Assembly (NCBI GenBank): GCA_963969395.1
Contig: OZ017795.1
Location: 5,580,001-5,644,000, forward strand
Origin: Pseudoscleropodium purum
Lineage: Eukaryota > Streptophyta > Bryopsida > Hypnales > Brachytheciaceae
Reading direction: 5' to 3'
Length of the DNA: 64,000 nucleotides
Shown piece by piece: positions 47,054 to 57,856 of the stretch. Every line of letters begins with the position of its first letter. Positions within the stretch are counted from its first letter, which is position 1. Made by a program: the position numbers and the translations under genes. The notes beneath the pieces were generated by a model. It was given only the letters and a program-made list of their open reading frames with translations, ran no database searches and was not told the origin of the DNA.

Positions 47054-49580
47054 GTGGATGCTTACATGTCTAAAAATTGTAATAATATATTGTTAGAATG
47101 AGGATGGAAATTTGGAAGGCATAGGAATTAATTAGGCTTTTTTTTAGGAATTTTTTAAGTTTGTAGGGTAGCCTTTTAAAGAACTATAAAAATGAAAAAA
47201 TGAAAAATGATAAAATAGACTGTTTAAAAATTTAGAATTTGATAGATTGTATTTTCTAACATTGAAAATGAAAAAAAGAAGATAAAAGAAAGTAAAAAAA
47301 TATTATTTGCAATTAAAAAGTAGAATAAGTTTGCGGATTTCTTTTGTTCATTGTATTGATTTTGTATTTGATGTGACTTGAAATCCAACTTTATCAATTG
47401 TTCACAATATAATTAATATATGTTGTTATTTTCAGATTACATTATGTAAATATGCTTAATGTTTGTGTTTCAAAAGGCTCTTTGGATGTGTGCACTCTAA
47501 ATACTCTATGGTAAATATTTTTGAATTTTTTTCTATCTAAGAAGATGTGGACGAGTCTATTTTGATCTTATAGATAATTCTTCATTTTGAATGTCGATGA
47601 ACCACTTGGGATGTTGTTGGGTACACAAGTGGCACGTGAGTACATTCAAAGAGATATGAAGTGGGTATGTGTACTTTGTAGGGTACTCATGTATCTATTT
47701 AGAATATGAAATGTGTATTTTTTGGAGTAAAGAGTATTGTTGCCTTTTGTTTATTTACCAAAATTTGTCATTATAGTGGACATGGAAGTCTCAATTTCTT
47801 GAAGTGTCTGAATTTAATGAACCCATCTATCTTCTAATTTTAGAAAGATGATTAAAATGATATTCCAATTTTTTTCATTTTAATGAATATGGCCTTTTAG
47901 AGCTTGATAGCTAAGTTTGTTTCTTGTACTTCCTTGTACAATACATGCATCACTTTGAAACTCTTTGCATCTTTCTTCATCTTGCTATTTATTCTTGGCT
48001 TTAAGTCTTATTTATTTTGAACATCAATTCCTTGTCCTTTAGCTAGATAAAATACAAGAGTCTTGAATTCATCAAAGTACACTACAAGGTTTTTGTGGTG
48101 TATACATCATTTCATATAGAAAAGTCAATAATACCACTATGAAGTAATTTTTGACCTTACTCATAGTCTATAAATGCATTCAAGCAACTCTAAAAAAACA
48201 TATAAGGTTGTATTCTTTCCTTATCAATGGAATTTGTCCACGTGTTTCAAGAAAAAAAAACATATAAGGAAAAATTAAAATTTTCAATGCCCTAGGAGTA
48301 TTAAAAGTCATTTGGAAGTCATTTCTTCAGCCTTCTAGAAGATAAAAATTTAATATTTTTTGAGCATATTTTGTATTTTATATGAATTTTCTTCACTTTT
48401 TCCTTAAAAATGTAATATGAATATAATATTTTCTTAAAATTGAAATTTTTATATGACTTATAGAGAATGCATGATTTGATTTCAAAAATAAATATTTCAT
48501 TTGATATGTAGTTGCAAATCGATAGCAAACAAAGTGAAGGATTGTAACCTGGCTTAAATCCTTAGCTCATCCCTTCAAGGTTAAGCTAGGGGGATAATAA
48601 ATAGCAGACAATACTGGATAATATAATGTGGCTAAAAATCTTGACATTTGATGTAAAATGATAAATTTTAATCTTGGCAGTAGTTCAGTTTTCTTGAAAC
48701 AGTAATAAATGGACACTCTCACTACATTGGCTGAAATTTAATTTGGGGGTCTAAGTTTGACAGGATGAAACTTCTCAGGGTGAGCGATATATTGCCACTC
48801 CAAAGCATTGCTTGACCGATAGATGACTTATAAGATTAATGTAGAAATGAACTAATGAGGAATGCAACTATTGATCCAAAATTAAATCACTGTAAAGATG
48901 TTGCAAACTTAAAAAGTCCGATTAATGACTTCTTAGTAGGAACAAAGAATGCACCTATTGATTCAATAATTGGAGGATTTTGGTGACTATCTTGGTCATA
49001 GGGGGTTGAGTCCTTTTAGAGTTAACTCTGAATTGCTAGTAATTCTTATGCTTTGATATAATGTAAATCATTTGCTTCAAGAGTTCCAAATGCACTCATT
49101 GGAGGTCAAACTACTAAACAAGACCTCCCCTTTTCATACAAAATTTCAAGGATGAACATTTGCATTTCTTAGAAAGAAGGATTATAGTAGTCTGCTCTAA
49201 AAGCACCCATATTCTAAAAGCAATAATGACACAAAAGGTGCATTTTGCTTGCAGTCTTCAATGTACCAATAATGCATATTTGAGGAAGGGGGCGCTTTCA
49301 ATGACCACTTGTATTTCAACTTCAGAAATTTGTGACTAATTCTATGAAGGCCCAAAAAATATGAAACTACTTGAGTCAGATGCCAAATCCATTTTTCTTC
49401 CTACGAAAATTTACTGAAAATTGTTTCAAGTAGTTTAGCATCCCCAAAGGCAATCAACTCTGAATTGGTGGCTTCAAGAGCAGAGTCGCCTCCGTGTCCA
49501 CAGCGACTTTACACGATTAAATAATTAAATAATAGAAAAGGAACGTGCAATCATTGACTTTGAAACCCCCAATGTACCCG
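47054..49580. other. AT-rich intergenic, no feature seen
   Basis: Stops are frequent on both strands. I recognised no domain, structured RNA or clear repeat. Composition rises toward GC-rich at about 49.45 kb, where the PLAC8 promoter begins. Confidence 0.6.
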
Positions 49581-49870
49581 ATTGACACCCTTTTCAATAA
49601 CGCGTAATCCCATTACCCAGGCGGCCAACCCCCCCAATCCGAACGTTCATAGCAACCTCCCTGTTGTCTTCCGCGCTCACCTTCCTTTGCCCGTCGCCGT
49701 CATAGAAGAGGCGAGACCCCACCGACACCTCGTAACGTGCCTTACCTCGTCTAAAATTGGCCGCAGCGTTGCCTCATTTCTGTTGCCATCGTTCTTCTTA
49801 CAACTTCACTCTCTCGATCGACCCCAATTTCACCACATCCAGCTGCGTTTCGTGCTTCAGGCGGCATCAG

Positions 49871-50588
49871 GTGAATCTCTTGGAGTTCGCTGTTGATTAG
49901 GGTTTGTGCCTTGGTAGACGAAACAATCCATACGGGTGATGTTATGTTATGTTATGCCGATTTGAGTGCCATGATCCCAACTGAGTCTCGTTCCGTTTAG
50001 TTTAGTTTACTGTTGTCTTTGTAGTTCTATCCCAGGGAGGATCCGCCTTTGTGATTTTTTCTTGCGAGAGTTTGTTCGGTCGGTTCGCAAAGAAATTTGT
50101 GTTTCATTTGGCACTTTCTCTCTCTGCCTCCGGGTTGGTGTTTAGAGTACTCTTAGGGTTGGGTAGGGACACGCTCAAAGCCACTGGTGAGCGTAGGTTG
50201 TATTATTAGACTGGCGAAGTTTTTATATGTTCTTGGTGACAAAGTGAAGAGATTATTACGCTCCAAAGAAAACGGCCTTTGGACACCTTATGCAAAAGTT
50301 ATGGAGGTTTACAGCTCTTGTTGTTATATGTTCTCAAATTGCCATTTGATAAAGTGGAGATTTTCTTAACGAATAATTACCAAATTGCCTGAGATTTTGA
50401 GGGTGGTGCTTTTAGTGGCGTTTTTTTTGAGGGGGCGTCATTACCTTACTTTGAAAGATTAACATGGTCTGTGCAAATTGTACTTGACTGTTCTGCGATT
50501 ATTTGCACGATTCGGTTTCCTTGGAAGGTATTGTTGAGATTCTGGTCTTCTCGGTCTTGACTAATATGTAGCTTTTTGTTTTGTGCAG
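49871..50588 (+). other. Proposed 5'-UTR intron of the PLAC8 gene
   Basis: A GC-rich, pyrimidine-rich leader (about 49.56-49.87 kb) ends GGCATCAG|GTGAAT, a good donor. TTTTGTGCAG at 50579-50588 is a good acceptor, 24 bp before the chosen ATG. Long leader introns are common in plant housekeeping genes. Confidence 0.6.
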
Positions 50589-50612
50589 GGGAGTTATTTC
50601 AACTTTGTGGAG

Positions 50613-51955
50613 ATGAATACCACGGAGGATCAGGTGCTGGCAGAGCAGGAAGCCTTACTTGCAGAATGCAAGTTGTACAAGGGAGAGAAGGAACCGGAGA
50701 CGAAGGAGGTAAAAGTTGAGCAGGAGTATGAAGCTGCCATTGTGGATGGGTTGCCCGTTGGGCCTGCTTCTACTGTTCTAGGCGCTCCCGTTTCCCGCTC
50801 TCCTTGGTCTACTGGTCTCTTCTCCTGCTTTGGAAGTTGCGGCGAGCACTTCACCAGTGATCTTCAAGTTTGTGAGTATTTGTGTCCATCTATTGTTTTT
50901 CTTATTTTTGAGTGTGGTGAAGTTCTTGGGAATGTAAGTACGACACCTTTAACGGGATGCATGAATACTAGATGGGCTGTGGTCAGTTGTTACTAGTGTC
51001 AGCGGTTTTTCACTCGTCAATATTTATCAGTTTTGGTCAATGCTTGTTCATAGGATGGATTATATTTTATGAAGATGATAATGTAATTCTCTTTTATATA
51101 ATAGTGATGCATATCTTGTAACACGTTTCGACTTGATGAATCATGACATTGGAAAGGTGACTTTGCTCACAATTGCTGTTGGTATGCTGATGATTGGCAG
51201 GTGTTCTTGGATCGTTTGCACCATGTGTGCTTTACGGCAACAATATGGAGCGCCTCTATCCCGGAGAAGATGGTATTTTCATGCACCACTGCATGATGTA
51301 TACCTACCTTTGGATTGTGGGCGCTAACTTGCTCAACATGAACCTTGCCCCTTGCATCTCAGTTGGATCTCGCATTGCGCTTCGCCGGAAGTACAACTTG
51401 GAGGTACGATTTGGCGGACAATCTTTTGGGAATTGATGCTTCATCATTAGACTAAATTTTTAGTTATTTGGACACCACGACCCTAAGTTCCCTAAGACCC
51501 TAAATTCTCTATTACTCAACCCCTCGAAAACTTTGGTTTTCTTGGATGACAACTTCGGTTTTGCTTGTACAACCTGAAGCTTGATGAGTATGTAGCTTTT
51601 CTACGCGTGTTCAGCTGCGTGGGAATTGAATGGCGCAGAGGGACCAAATCTGCGAACTTCTCTTCTAACGTGACGCACGGCTGCGCCAGTGATTTGCAAG
51701 AATGTAACGCATTAACTGTTATGATGGTGTTTACTTTTGTAGGGTACTGGAGATTGTTGTTTCACGGGGACAGGCGATGATGAGAGCAGGGAGGGGTGTA
51801 ACACCGTGTTCGACGTTTTCACCCATTTTCTATTTCACTCCTGTGCTTTATGCCAGGAGAGCCGTGAATTGCGGCGACGTTCTCCTCACCCGTCTTATCA
51901 GGCTTTCATGCCCATGACCCCTCCAATGGAACAGAGCATGACTCCTCAGATGTAG
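50613..51955 (+). CDS. PLAC8-family protein, three coding exons
   Basis: Exons 50613-50871, 51201-51403 and 51743-51955 join in frame with GT-AG introns, giving 224 residues. The ATG at 50613 (GAGATGAAT) is the first after the leader acceptor. A charged, helical N-terminus (TTEDQVLAEQEALLAECKLY) leads to the PLAC8 core: WSTGLFSCFGSCGEHFTSD, then VCVLGSFAPCVLYGNN, two hydrophobic segments around HHCMMYTYLWIVGANLL, then a Cys-rich part with FTHFLFHSCALCQESRELRRR and a short Pro/Met tail. Members are small membrane proteins linked to cell-size control, calcium influx or metal transport. This subgroup (CGEHFTSD...ALCQEGRELRRR) is widespread and uncharacterised in plants. It looks intact. Confidence 0.92.
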
Positions 51956-52390
51956 AGAGGTCAATACGTCGGATAGAAGTGCAGATACTTCTAATCCTGT
52001 GTAGAGAAAACCATTATTAGCTCATTTCATACCCTGCCTTAGCCGGAATAATTAACTAGTAGAAATCATAGAGCCTTAAGTTTGGTAAACCTATATTTAA
52101 GAGTGGTAACGGTAAATCAACAGTGTTGCAATTTACTGAGGTCATGTATGGCATAATCTTATTCACTGTATATATACATATCAAAATTCCAGAATGATTT
52201 CCTTTCATTTCATATTTCCTCTAGGTGTCATTTAGAATTGAATTATATCACTAAAAGTTATAATGCGAAGGTTGAAAATTTTTTCCCCTGCATGTCTCAA
52301 GAACAGTAATTCAGTGGTAGAGAATCCAGCGTTAGAGATTAAAATTTTTGTTGTGAAATATCTCTGTCATCTGCACTTGGTCGGGTATCG
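51956..52390. other. 3' flank of PLAC8 gene
   Basis: A TTCAGTGGTAGAGAATCC stretch at about 52309-52326 resembles a tRNA D-arm/A-box, but no B-box or foldable partner follows. Otherwise nothing was recognised. Confidence 0.5.
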
Positions 52391-52440
52391 CGGAGACGGG
52401 TGACCGACTGATTGAATACTGGACTGTGCACCTGTCTCCG
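52391..52440 (+). other. Inverted repeat 2 bp upstream of tRNA-Asp
   Basis: CGGAGACGGGTG at 52391-52402 pairs with CACCTGTCTCCG at 52429-52440 (one mismatch), with a 26-bp loop. It ends two bases before the mature tRNA, so it lies in the 5' leader region. Confidence 0.7.
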
Positions 52441-52442
52441 TA

Positions 52443-52514
52443 GTCGTTGTAGTATAGTGGTAAGTATTCCCGCCTGTCACGCGGGTGACCCGGGTTCGAT
52501 CCCCGGCAGCGGCG
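52443..52514 (+). tRNA. tRNA-Asp (GTC)
   Basis: The 72-nt gene folds as a full cloverleaf. Acceptor stem GTCGTTG pairs with CAGCGGC (G-U pairs included), with discriminator G at 52514. The anticodon stem CCCGC/GCGGG encloses loop CTGTCAC with anticodon GTC at 52476-52478. The T-arm contains the B-box GGTTCGATCC, and the A-box TAGTATAGTGG is canonical. There is no intron. It decodes GAC and GAT codons as a nuclear tRNA. A short T-run (about 52577-52582) could end Pol III transcription. Confidence 0.97.
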
Positions 52515-54900
52515 AATCCCTGGGGAATCTAGTGGAAGAATAGCTCCTTGTCACCGATCAAACCCCATCCTCGGCCTTTTTGTCTCAACAAATTTATTGA
52601 TTTAATCGAAGATATCTTATTGTTATTCTTAATCTTTTGTTAGTTATTACTTATAAGTGTTTGAAGAGGAGTTGCTCAAATCTTTTATGGTGATTTATGT
52701 GTAGCCCAGAAGTGAAGACCCCAATTGATCCTATTATAAAAGAATCCATGAGTACTGTAAATGAGAAGTTGCTAAGGATTTTATCAATTCACAAGATATA
52801 CTGTTTTTTCCAATGAAATGCAGCATCAAAGTGAAGAAAGTCTTGTGTACAAAGTCTGGAGTTAGTTGATTTTGAAATGAGAATGATATTTTCTTGTGAC
52901 CAGCCTGCAATGTATGAGGACTTGAAATTAGTGTCACAACAATTTTTGAGTTTCATGATGACTGGCATGACTCATGTGCTATTCGTAATGGTACCACAAA
53001 AATAAAATATTATTGTAATGAAATATTGATGTACACCATTGTCATGCCATCATCCATCCTCATCTTCTCATGAGCCTAACCCTAAAACACTGGTACCAGA
53101 TTTGTCTTTGTGGAAATCATCCTTTTTGGTACTGTGAATCATTTGCTAAATTTCCAGTGCCTTGTCTCTGTGTTTGTAAGCACAATACTTCAAATGGGAT
53201 CCATCTAATCCTACTTTTATAATTGGGTTTTTTCCAAGTTTCTGCAATTTTGGTTTTAAGGTGTTTCCTGTGCATTTGGAATTTGACATTGAAACTCATT
53301 TTGGGAAGAGATGATATTGGTGGTGCTTTAAACCCTAAAACCCTAAACCCCTAACCCCTAAAGATGGAAGATGGTTGTACTGAACTGAGCAGTTTAAAAA
53401 CCTAAGATTTGTAAGTACTGTAGAGTTTTTAATTGTTTTGTTTATAGTTTGATAAGAACTCAATTTGCGGTTTTGTAATTCATGTCTGTAAAGATTCATT
53501 ATTGTCTTGAACCTTGTAAGATACTCTGTATATGAATCTGGAGTTGGTGTGGCACAAAATCACGAAGAATGGGGTGGGAAGCAGGGCTTCTTTTTTTGGC
53601 GAAATTTCGCCAAATTGTCAAAAATGTGACCTCTCTAGCTTCCTCCCTCCAAAAACTGGCCTCTGTAGTGAAGCTAGCAAGGGGGACATTGTTCCAAAAA
53701 AAAAGTCCTGGTGGGAAGCGTGTGGGAGGAAGCAAAGGACATGTGATGGATTCGGTGAACGAACTCATTCTGAATAAAATTGTACTTAAGTTGTACATTT
53801 CAGGATCATAAACACAAAACAACAATACAATTTTGCATTCAACAATGTTGACCATCACAAACGAAACCAGGAGGGGAGTGCAGGCTTTGTTAATTTTGTG
53901 ATGTTCTAACCTACGATGTGAAAGTTATTAAATTTTGAAAATTTTTATGAATGAAAAAACTTTAAAAATTATTTTTACTTTTAACTCTATATTATATTGT
54001 GGCAATGATACAAGGTACACTACTATTCATTATAGAATAAGTACTAGAGAATTATGGGTTTGCACAATGACAACTTTACTAACTTATGGGACCAAAAACT
54101 CCTCACATTCTCACAAGTAAATGTTAGGAACGTCAACTACTTTGGCATGGAATGAAACCCAAGGACTAAAAATCTGCTAAGTTAGTATTCTTCTAATGCA
54201 ATAAAGCATTGGTAAAAGAATAAGATACAACACCAAAATAATTGATGAAGAATCTCCAAGAAACATTCAGTACCATCTAGGATATATGATGTAGCATATA
54301 CTTAAGACTTAACCCATTTGAAGGATTGTATTAAAGCACAACATTTATATTAGTTTGTATTTGAAGGTGTCATAGTTAACAAATGACATGCCCACCCTTG
54401 TAAATTTAATTTGTTTCCCCCTTAGCAACTGTGAATCATCCTCAGTTCTGTAGTGGACACCACCTGTTTGTGTAGTCAATTGTGCAGGTGACTTCTGATT
54501 TTTCACCCAACATTCCCATATTTGATTTTTGCGTGGCAAGTGTGGTCAATTCCGCAGTGAAGGTTTGGGGAGTGGTCAATATACAGCTTACGGTACATGA
54601 TCTTCAATGAGCACATTCAAGAAAGTAGTTTCATCAAGTAATCCGGCAAATGTCAAAGATACACCATCTTGGGAAATCCAAAAAAATAGAATCACAACAC
54701 TGATTTGTCCTATTAGTTAGGGGGGAAATTAGAGTCAGCTAGAAAATTAGTGTCACCACTCACCACAAAATTTTAATATTTTGGAAAATTGGTTCAATGT
54801 AATAATAATACATCCTTTACTAATTCAAAATAGTGTGAATTTGGTAAAATAGTGTCACACGCACTGTACATGAGGACAAATCAGTTTTTCTTCGCTTGAA
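52515..54900. other. Intergenic, no supported gene
   Basis: Moderately AT-rich. The GC-richer patch at 53.55-53.75 kb has open frames on both strands, but none has a recognisable domain. A telomere-like run is listed separately. Confidence 0.55.
53329..53362 (+). repeat. Interstitial telomere-like CCCTAAA run
   Basis: Five imperfect units of the plant telomere repeat (CCCTAAA, CCCCTAA) in a row. Similar single motifs occur in the introns of the NPH3-like gene (about 19105-19120 and 19320-19330), where they resemble telo-box promoter or intron motifs. Confidence 0.75.
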
Positions 54901-55193
54901 CCTATTCAGCTACCCCAGCCACGTCTTTACAAAAACCCAGACACTGAGAATTCAGAACAGCAATATTGGGACAGACCGGCGGGGGCACCAAAACCCAAAG
55001 TACGGCAACTGGTGCGAACAAAAATCCCCAAAACGGGGTACAGCTTCACTTTTTGCAGCATCAATTGAGTATTCACCTCAGCAACATCTGAGCCTCGAAT
55101 CGCACTTGGAGTTTCCACTGCAGCAAATGCTGAGCTATGAGAACTCTGAGTCTTCCCAACCGGGCTACCTGCTGGAGTATCCACAACAAGGGT

Positions 55194-55870
55194 ATCAGAC
55201 CCAATAGCAAGTGTCTGCATTCTCTGCAAAACACCGAGGAGGCCGGTAGAACCCACAACAGGTAAGGTAAACCTGCCTATGACAGGCAGAATGGCTGATC
55301 TGTCCTATTGCCATTGACAAAAAAAATCTGATTTTTTTTTGTACAAAGACAAATGTGAGAAATGAAGGAAGCAACTAGAATTTTATTTTTTCGACAAAAT
55401 ATGAATTTTTTGTGAATTTTCGAAGTTTGCTGTCCAGTTTGCCCAAAAAAGTCTGTAGACTACCCCAAATCAGCAGAAAAGTGTTTCCATGATAGTCATC
55501 TTACCACCCAAAGCAGTCATAACATTCTTTAACATGATTACAAGATTTCCTAACATGGATATGACATAAAGAAATTAAAAAATAACTTTTTACTAACAGT
55601 TTACACTAGAAAGGTGTCAATGTTCTATCACAGTTATTAATAACTCCATAACCATATTCCAAGGCTTTGATGACAACTAAAAATCAACCTAATGTAGTCT
55701 TAATTCTATTTTTAAGAAAAAGTTTCTCATGGATTGATGGAAGACTGTAATGGGGGAGTTCCCTAGGTGCCTGTCATGGGAGATTTGCCTGTCATAGGCA
55801 GATTTACCTTACATCAAACTCAATTGCAAGTCTCTATATTCCCTGCAAAACACCTAGGAGGCCGGTAGAA
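55194..55870. repeat. 58-bp direct repeats flanking the 551-bp element
   Basis: Copies at 55194-55251 and 55813-55870 share GCAAAACACC and AGGAGGCCGGTAGAA, with about nine differences. The right copy begins exactly at the element's end; the left one stops 10 bp before its start. Confidence 0.75.
55262..55812. mobile_element. 551-bp element with 27-bp terminal inverted repeats
   Basis: The left end is GTAAGGTAAACCTGCCTATG and continues GACAGGCA. The right end is its inverse with one mismatch. CTGCCTATGACAGGCA-like words repeat inside both ends. It has no coding capacity. No short target duplication is visible, but 58-bp direct repeats lie around it. On the minus strand its first bases are GTAAGG, a ready-made splice donor. 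Confidence 0.75.
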
Positions 55871-56112
55871 GGAACCGGAATCATTGGGAATGGGGTCAAG
55901 CGACTTAGCCTACGGCCTCTGCAGCTGCGGGGACCGGTGGCCACCTGTTTCCCAAGCACCGAGTGTGGCTCCACTGACCCTCGTCTCCGGAGGGTACGGT
56001 TACCTCTCCACGATCGCAAGCGTGTAGGAACTTCGACTGGCGGCCACTGGATTCCGGAACCACCGCTGGATACAGGCCCGGCAATAGGCTCCGCAGAAGA
56101 GCGAGCGTCTAC

Positions 56113-56235
56113 CATGGTTGTCACATTGGTTAGATTACTATTCATTTCACATCAGATGTACATAAGATGAATAGTAACATGTGCTGTAGGACGTGAAATG
56201 AATAGTAATCTATCCAATCCAATGTGACAACCATG
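56113..56235. mobile_element. 123-bp hAT-like MITE inside a gene copy
   Basis: It starts CATGGTTGTCACATTGG and ends with the inverse, and the two arms match for about 38-43 bp with a 5-bp indel. It is flanked by GCGTCTAC (56105-56112) and GCGTCGAC (56236-56243), an 8-bp target duplication with one change, typical of hAT elements. The paralogue at 63.0 kb shows the empty site. Confidence 0.9.
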
Positions 56236-56379
56236 GCGTCGACATCCATGCACTCTGGAGATGCGGACTTCCGGGTGGCGGGTTTTATGTTTCTGTTTTT
56301 TAGCTGTAAGAAATTCGACTGCAAGACTCCCGACCGGCCTTGAGCTGCGGTTGTTGCAAAGTTTCGCTTCACTTTGATG

Positions 56380-56850
56380 GTTCCTTTGATCTAGATATAT
56401 GGCGTCTCTTGCTTCTAAATACAGTCCAATATGTACTCCTGCCTACCACAGTTTATCTCCAACTCTACACGCCATTACGGACTCTCAATTTCTATTGCCT
56501 GACGAGGAAGCAAAATACGTGAAGACCTCAAGCTAGCTAGCGAAAGCCTCAAAGCAAAAATCTCAAAGCAAAGACAGGAATGAAAATGTGTCTCTGCAGG
56601 AGAGCAGGGTACGTCGATCAGTATACATAGTCTGAATTGGAGCCTCGGTGGTGGAGTTTAAGAGCCCGCATAATTGAAAGACTCGGTAGTTTCCCAACTT
56701 ACCCATCCCCGAGATGGACAAAATTAATTAATTTCAAATTGAACTCTAGAATTCTAGCTACAGTCAAGAATTCTAGATTCCACTTAACATGTTAGTATGA
56801 AGCCTCGGTTGTCGGATCCTGCATGAGTTGCTGAAGCCATCGTCAATCAT
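56380..56850 (-). promoter_or_regulatory. Duplicated promoter/leader, copy at the 55-kb gene
   Basis: Blocks such as GTGTCTCTGCAGG (about 56589) and GAGCCTCGGTGGTGGAGTTT (56641-56660) recur in the same order upstream of the intact copy (about 63822-63892). The preserved region spans roughly 300 bp and should contain the minus-strand promoter and leader. Confidence 0.6.
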
Positions 56851-57303
56851 AGCCAATTTGACATAAGCTAGTGTACACAATGTTGTATAACTTAGGACAC
56901 ATATAGATCGAATTCAACATGACCTTCCAGGATGCACTTATTCAAAAAAATTGACGTTAACCCAGGACACTAGCTAGGTTGCCATTGAATTAGAACAAAT
57001 GCATGATGGAACAATAATTAAGCAGTCTCTATATATCGTTAGCGGTTACGTGGGATCAGGACAATGTGGAATCAAATTATTAGCAGCTTGCAAAGTGGAG
57101 ATTTAAAGGTCCCGAGTTTGAACTTTGAAATACTCAACATATGTTTTTGATGAATGATGTTTGTGCGTTGAGGCGTGAGATCTATACACCGTCAATTTTG
57201 CTAAATTGGCAGGATTCTGCCTCCATAAATTGACTGAATTGAAATTTGTGGCCTCAAAATCAGACCTCTGAAGGTATATTACAGTTTTTGGCTGTGTGAA
57301 TAT

Positions 57304-57452
57304 CACCAATTTAATGAACAAAATTGACTTGTCTAGTGAGTAGGACTTGCGTAGATTTATTAGTTTGTCAAGTTCCAGTCACCAATTTAATGAGCAAAAT
57401 TGACCTTTTTAGTGAGTAGGACAAGTAGATTTTTCAATTTGTCAAGTTCCAC
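57304..57452. repeat. 76-bp tandem duplication
   Basis: CACCAATTTAATGA starts both units (57304 and 57380). AGTGAGTAGGAC and TTGTCAAGTTCCA are also shared. Two copies, with small differences. Confidence 0.85.
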
Positions 57453-57548
57453 TTCCTGAAAATTGCTTAATTCATGGAATATCTCCAATTTACAAAGAAA
57501 ATTGAGTTGCAACTACAAATTCATCATGTAGACATATAGAGATGATTG

Positions 57549-57848
57549 CATGGTTGTCATAACGGGCAAGTTAGGGTCATCGGACAGTCCGGCCGGCTTT
57601 AATTTTGTAACTTGTGCAATTTTGCAGAATGACACGTCACCTCGGAATGCGAAATCCAGGGCGCGGATGATCTCATCTGCGCCCTGACGATCTCGTCCGT
57701 CCGTCCGTCCGTCCGTTCCTTAATCCACATGGCATCCACGTGGTCTATTTTTCCGTTATCAGAAAGTCAACTATGTGTTAACTATATGCGACGGGCGGGA
57801 CCTCTAACGGACGGGCGAACCGGACGTCCGTCCACTATGACAACCATG
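57549..57848. mobile_element. 300-bp hAT-like element with perfect 8-bp duplication
   Basis: The ends are CATGGTTGTCATA and its inverse, with weaker complementarity beyond. GATGATTG occurs on both sides (57541-57548 and 57849-57856), a perfect 8-bp target duplication. The first 11 bases equal the ends of the MITE at 56113, so both belong to one family. The interior is unusually GC-rich for the region and contains a GTCC microsatellite (about 57694-57715). It has no transposase. Confidence 0.93.
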
Positions 57849-57856
57849 GATGATTG

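Larger units (their letters stand above)
54927..56372 (-). pseudogene. Inactivated second copy of a small unknown gene
   Basis: It is a paralogue of the 62808-63137 gene. On the minus strand the order is conserved 5' text (GTGAAGCGAAACTTTGCAAC at 56366-56347), NRNIKPATRKSASPE, a MITE, then IQWPPVEVPTRLRS (compare FQWPPFEVPTRLRA). A diverged stretch and a 551-bp inverted-repeat insertion follow, then VETPSAIRGSDVAEVNTQL and VKLYPVLGIFVRT (compare VKLHPVLGIFVPT). The start codon used by the intact copy is ATA here. The MITE plus target duplication adds 131 bp and shifts the frame. The copy has an extra segment (about 30 codons) relative to its partner and a different C-terminus. It is a decayed duplicate, though its downstream half remains open (54927-55256). 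Confidence 0.75.

Noticed and set aside
52309..52360. Second tRNA upstream of tRNA-Asp, suggested by TTCAGTGGTAGAG
   Set aside because: There is no T-arm or B-box and no acceptor stem. At most it is a tRNA-derived relic.
53499..53858. Open frames on both strands in a GC-richer patch
   Set aside because: No recognisable domain, no splice signals and no clear start context.
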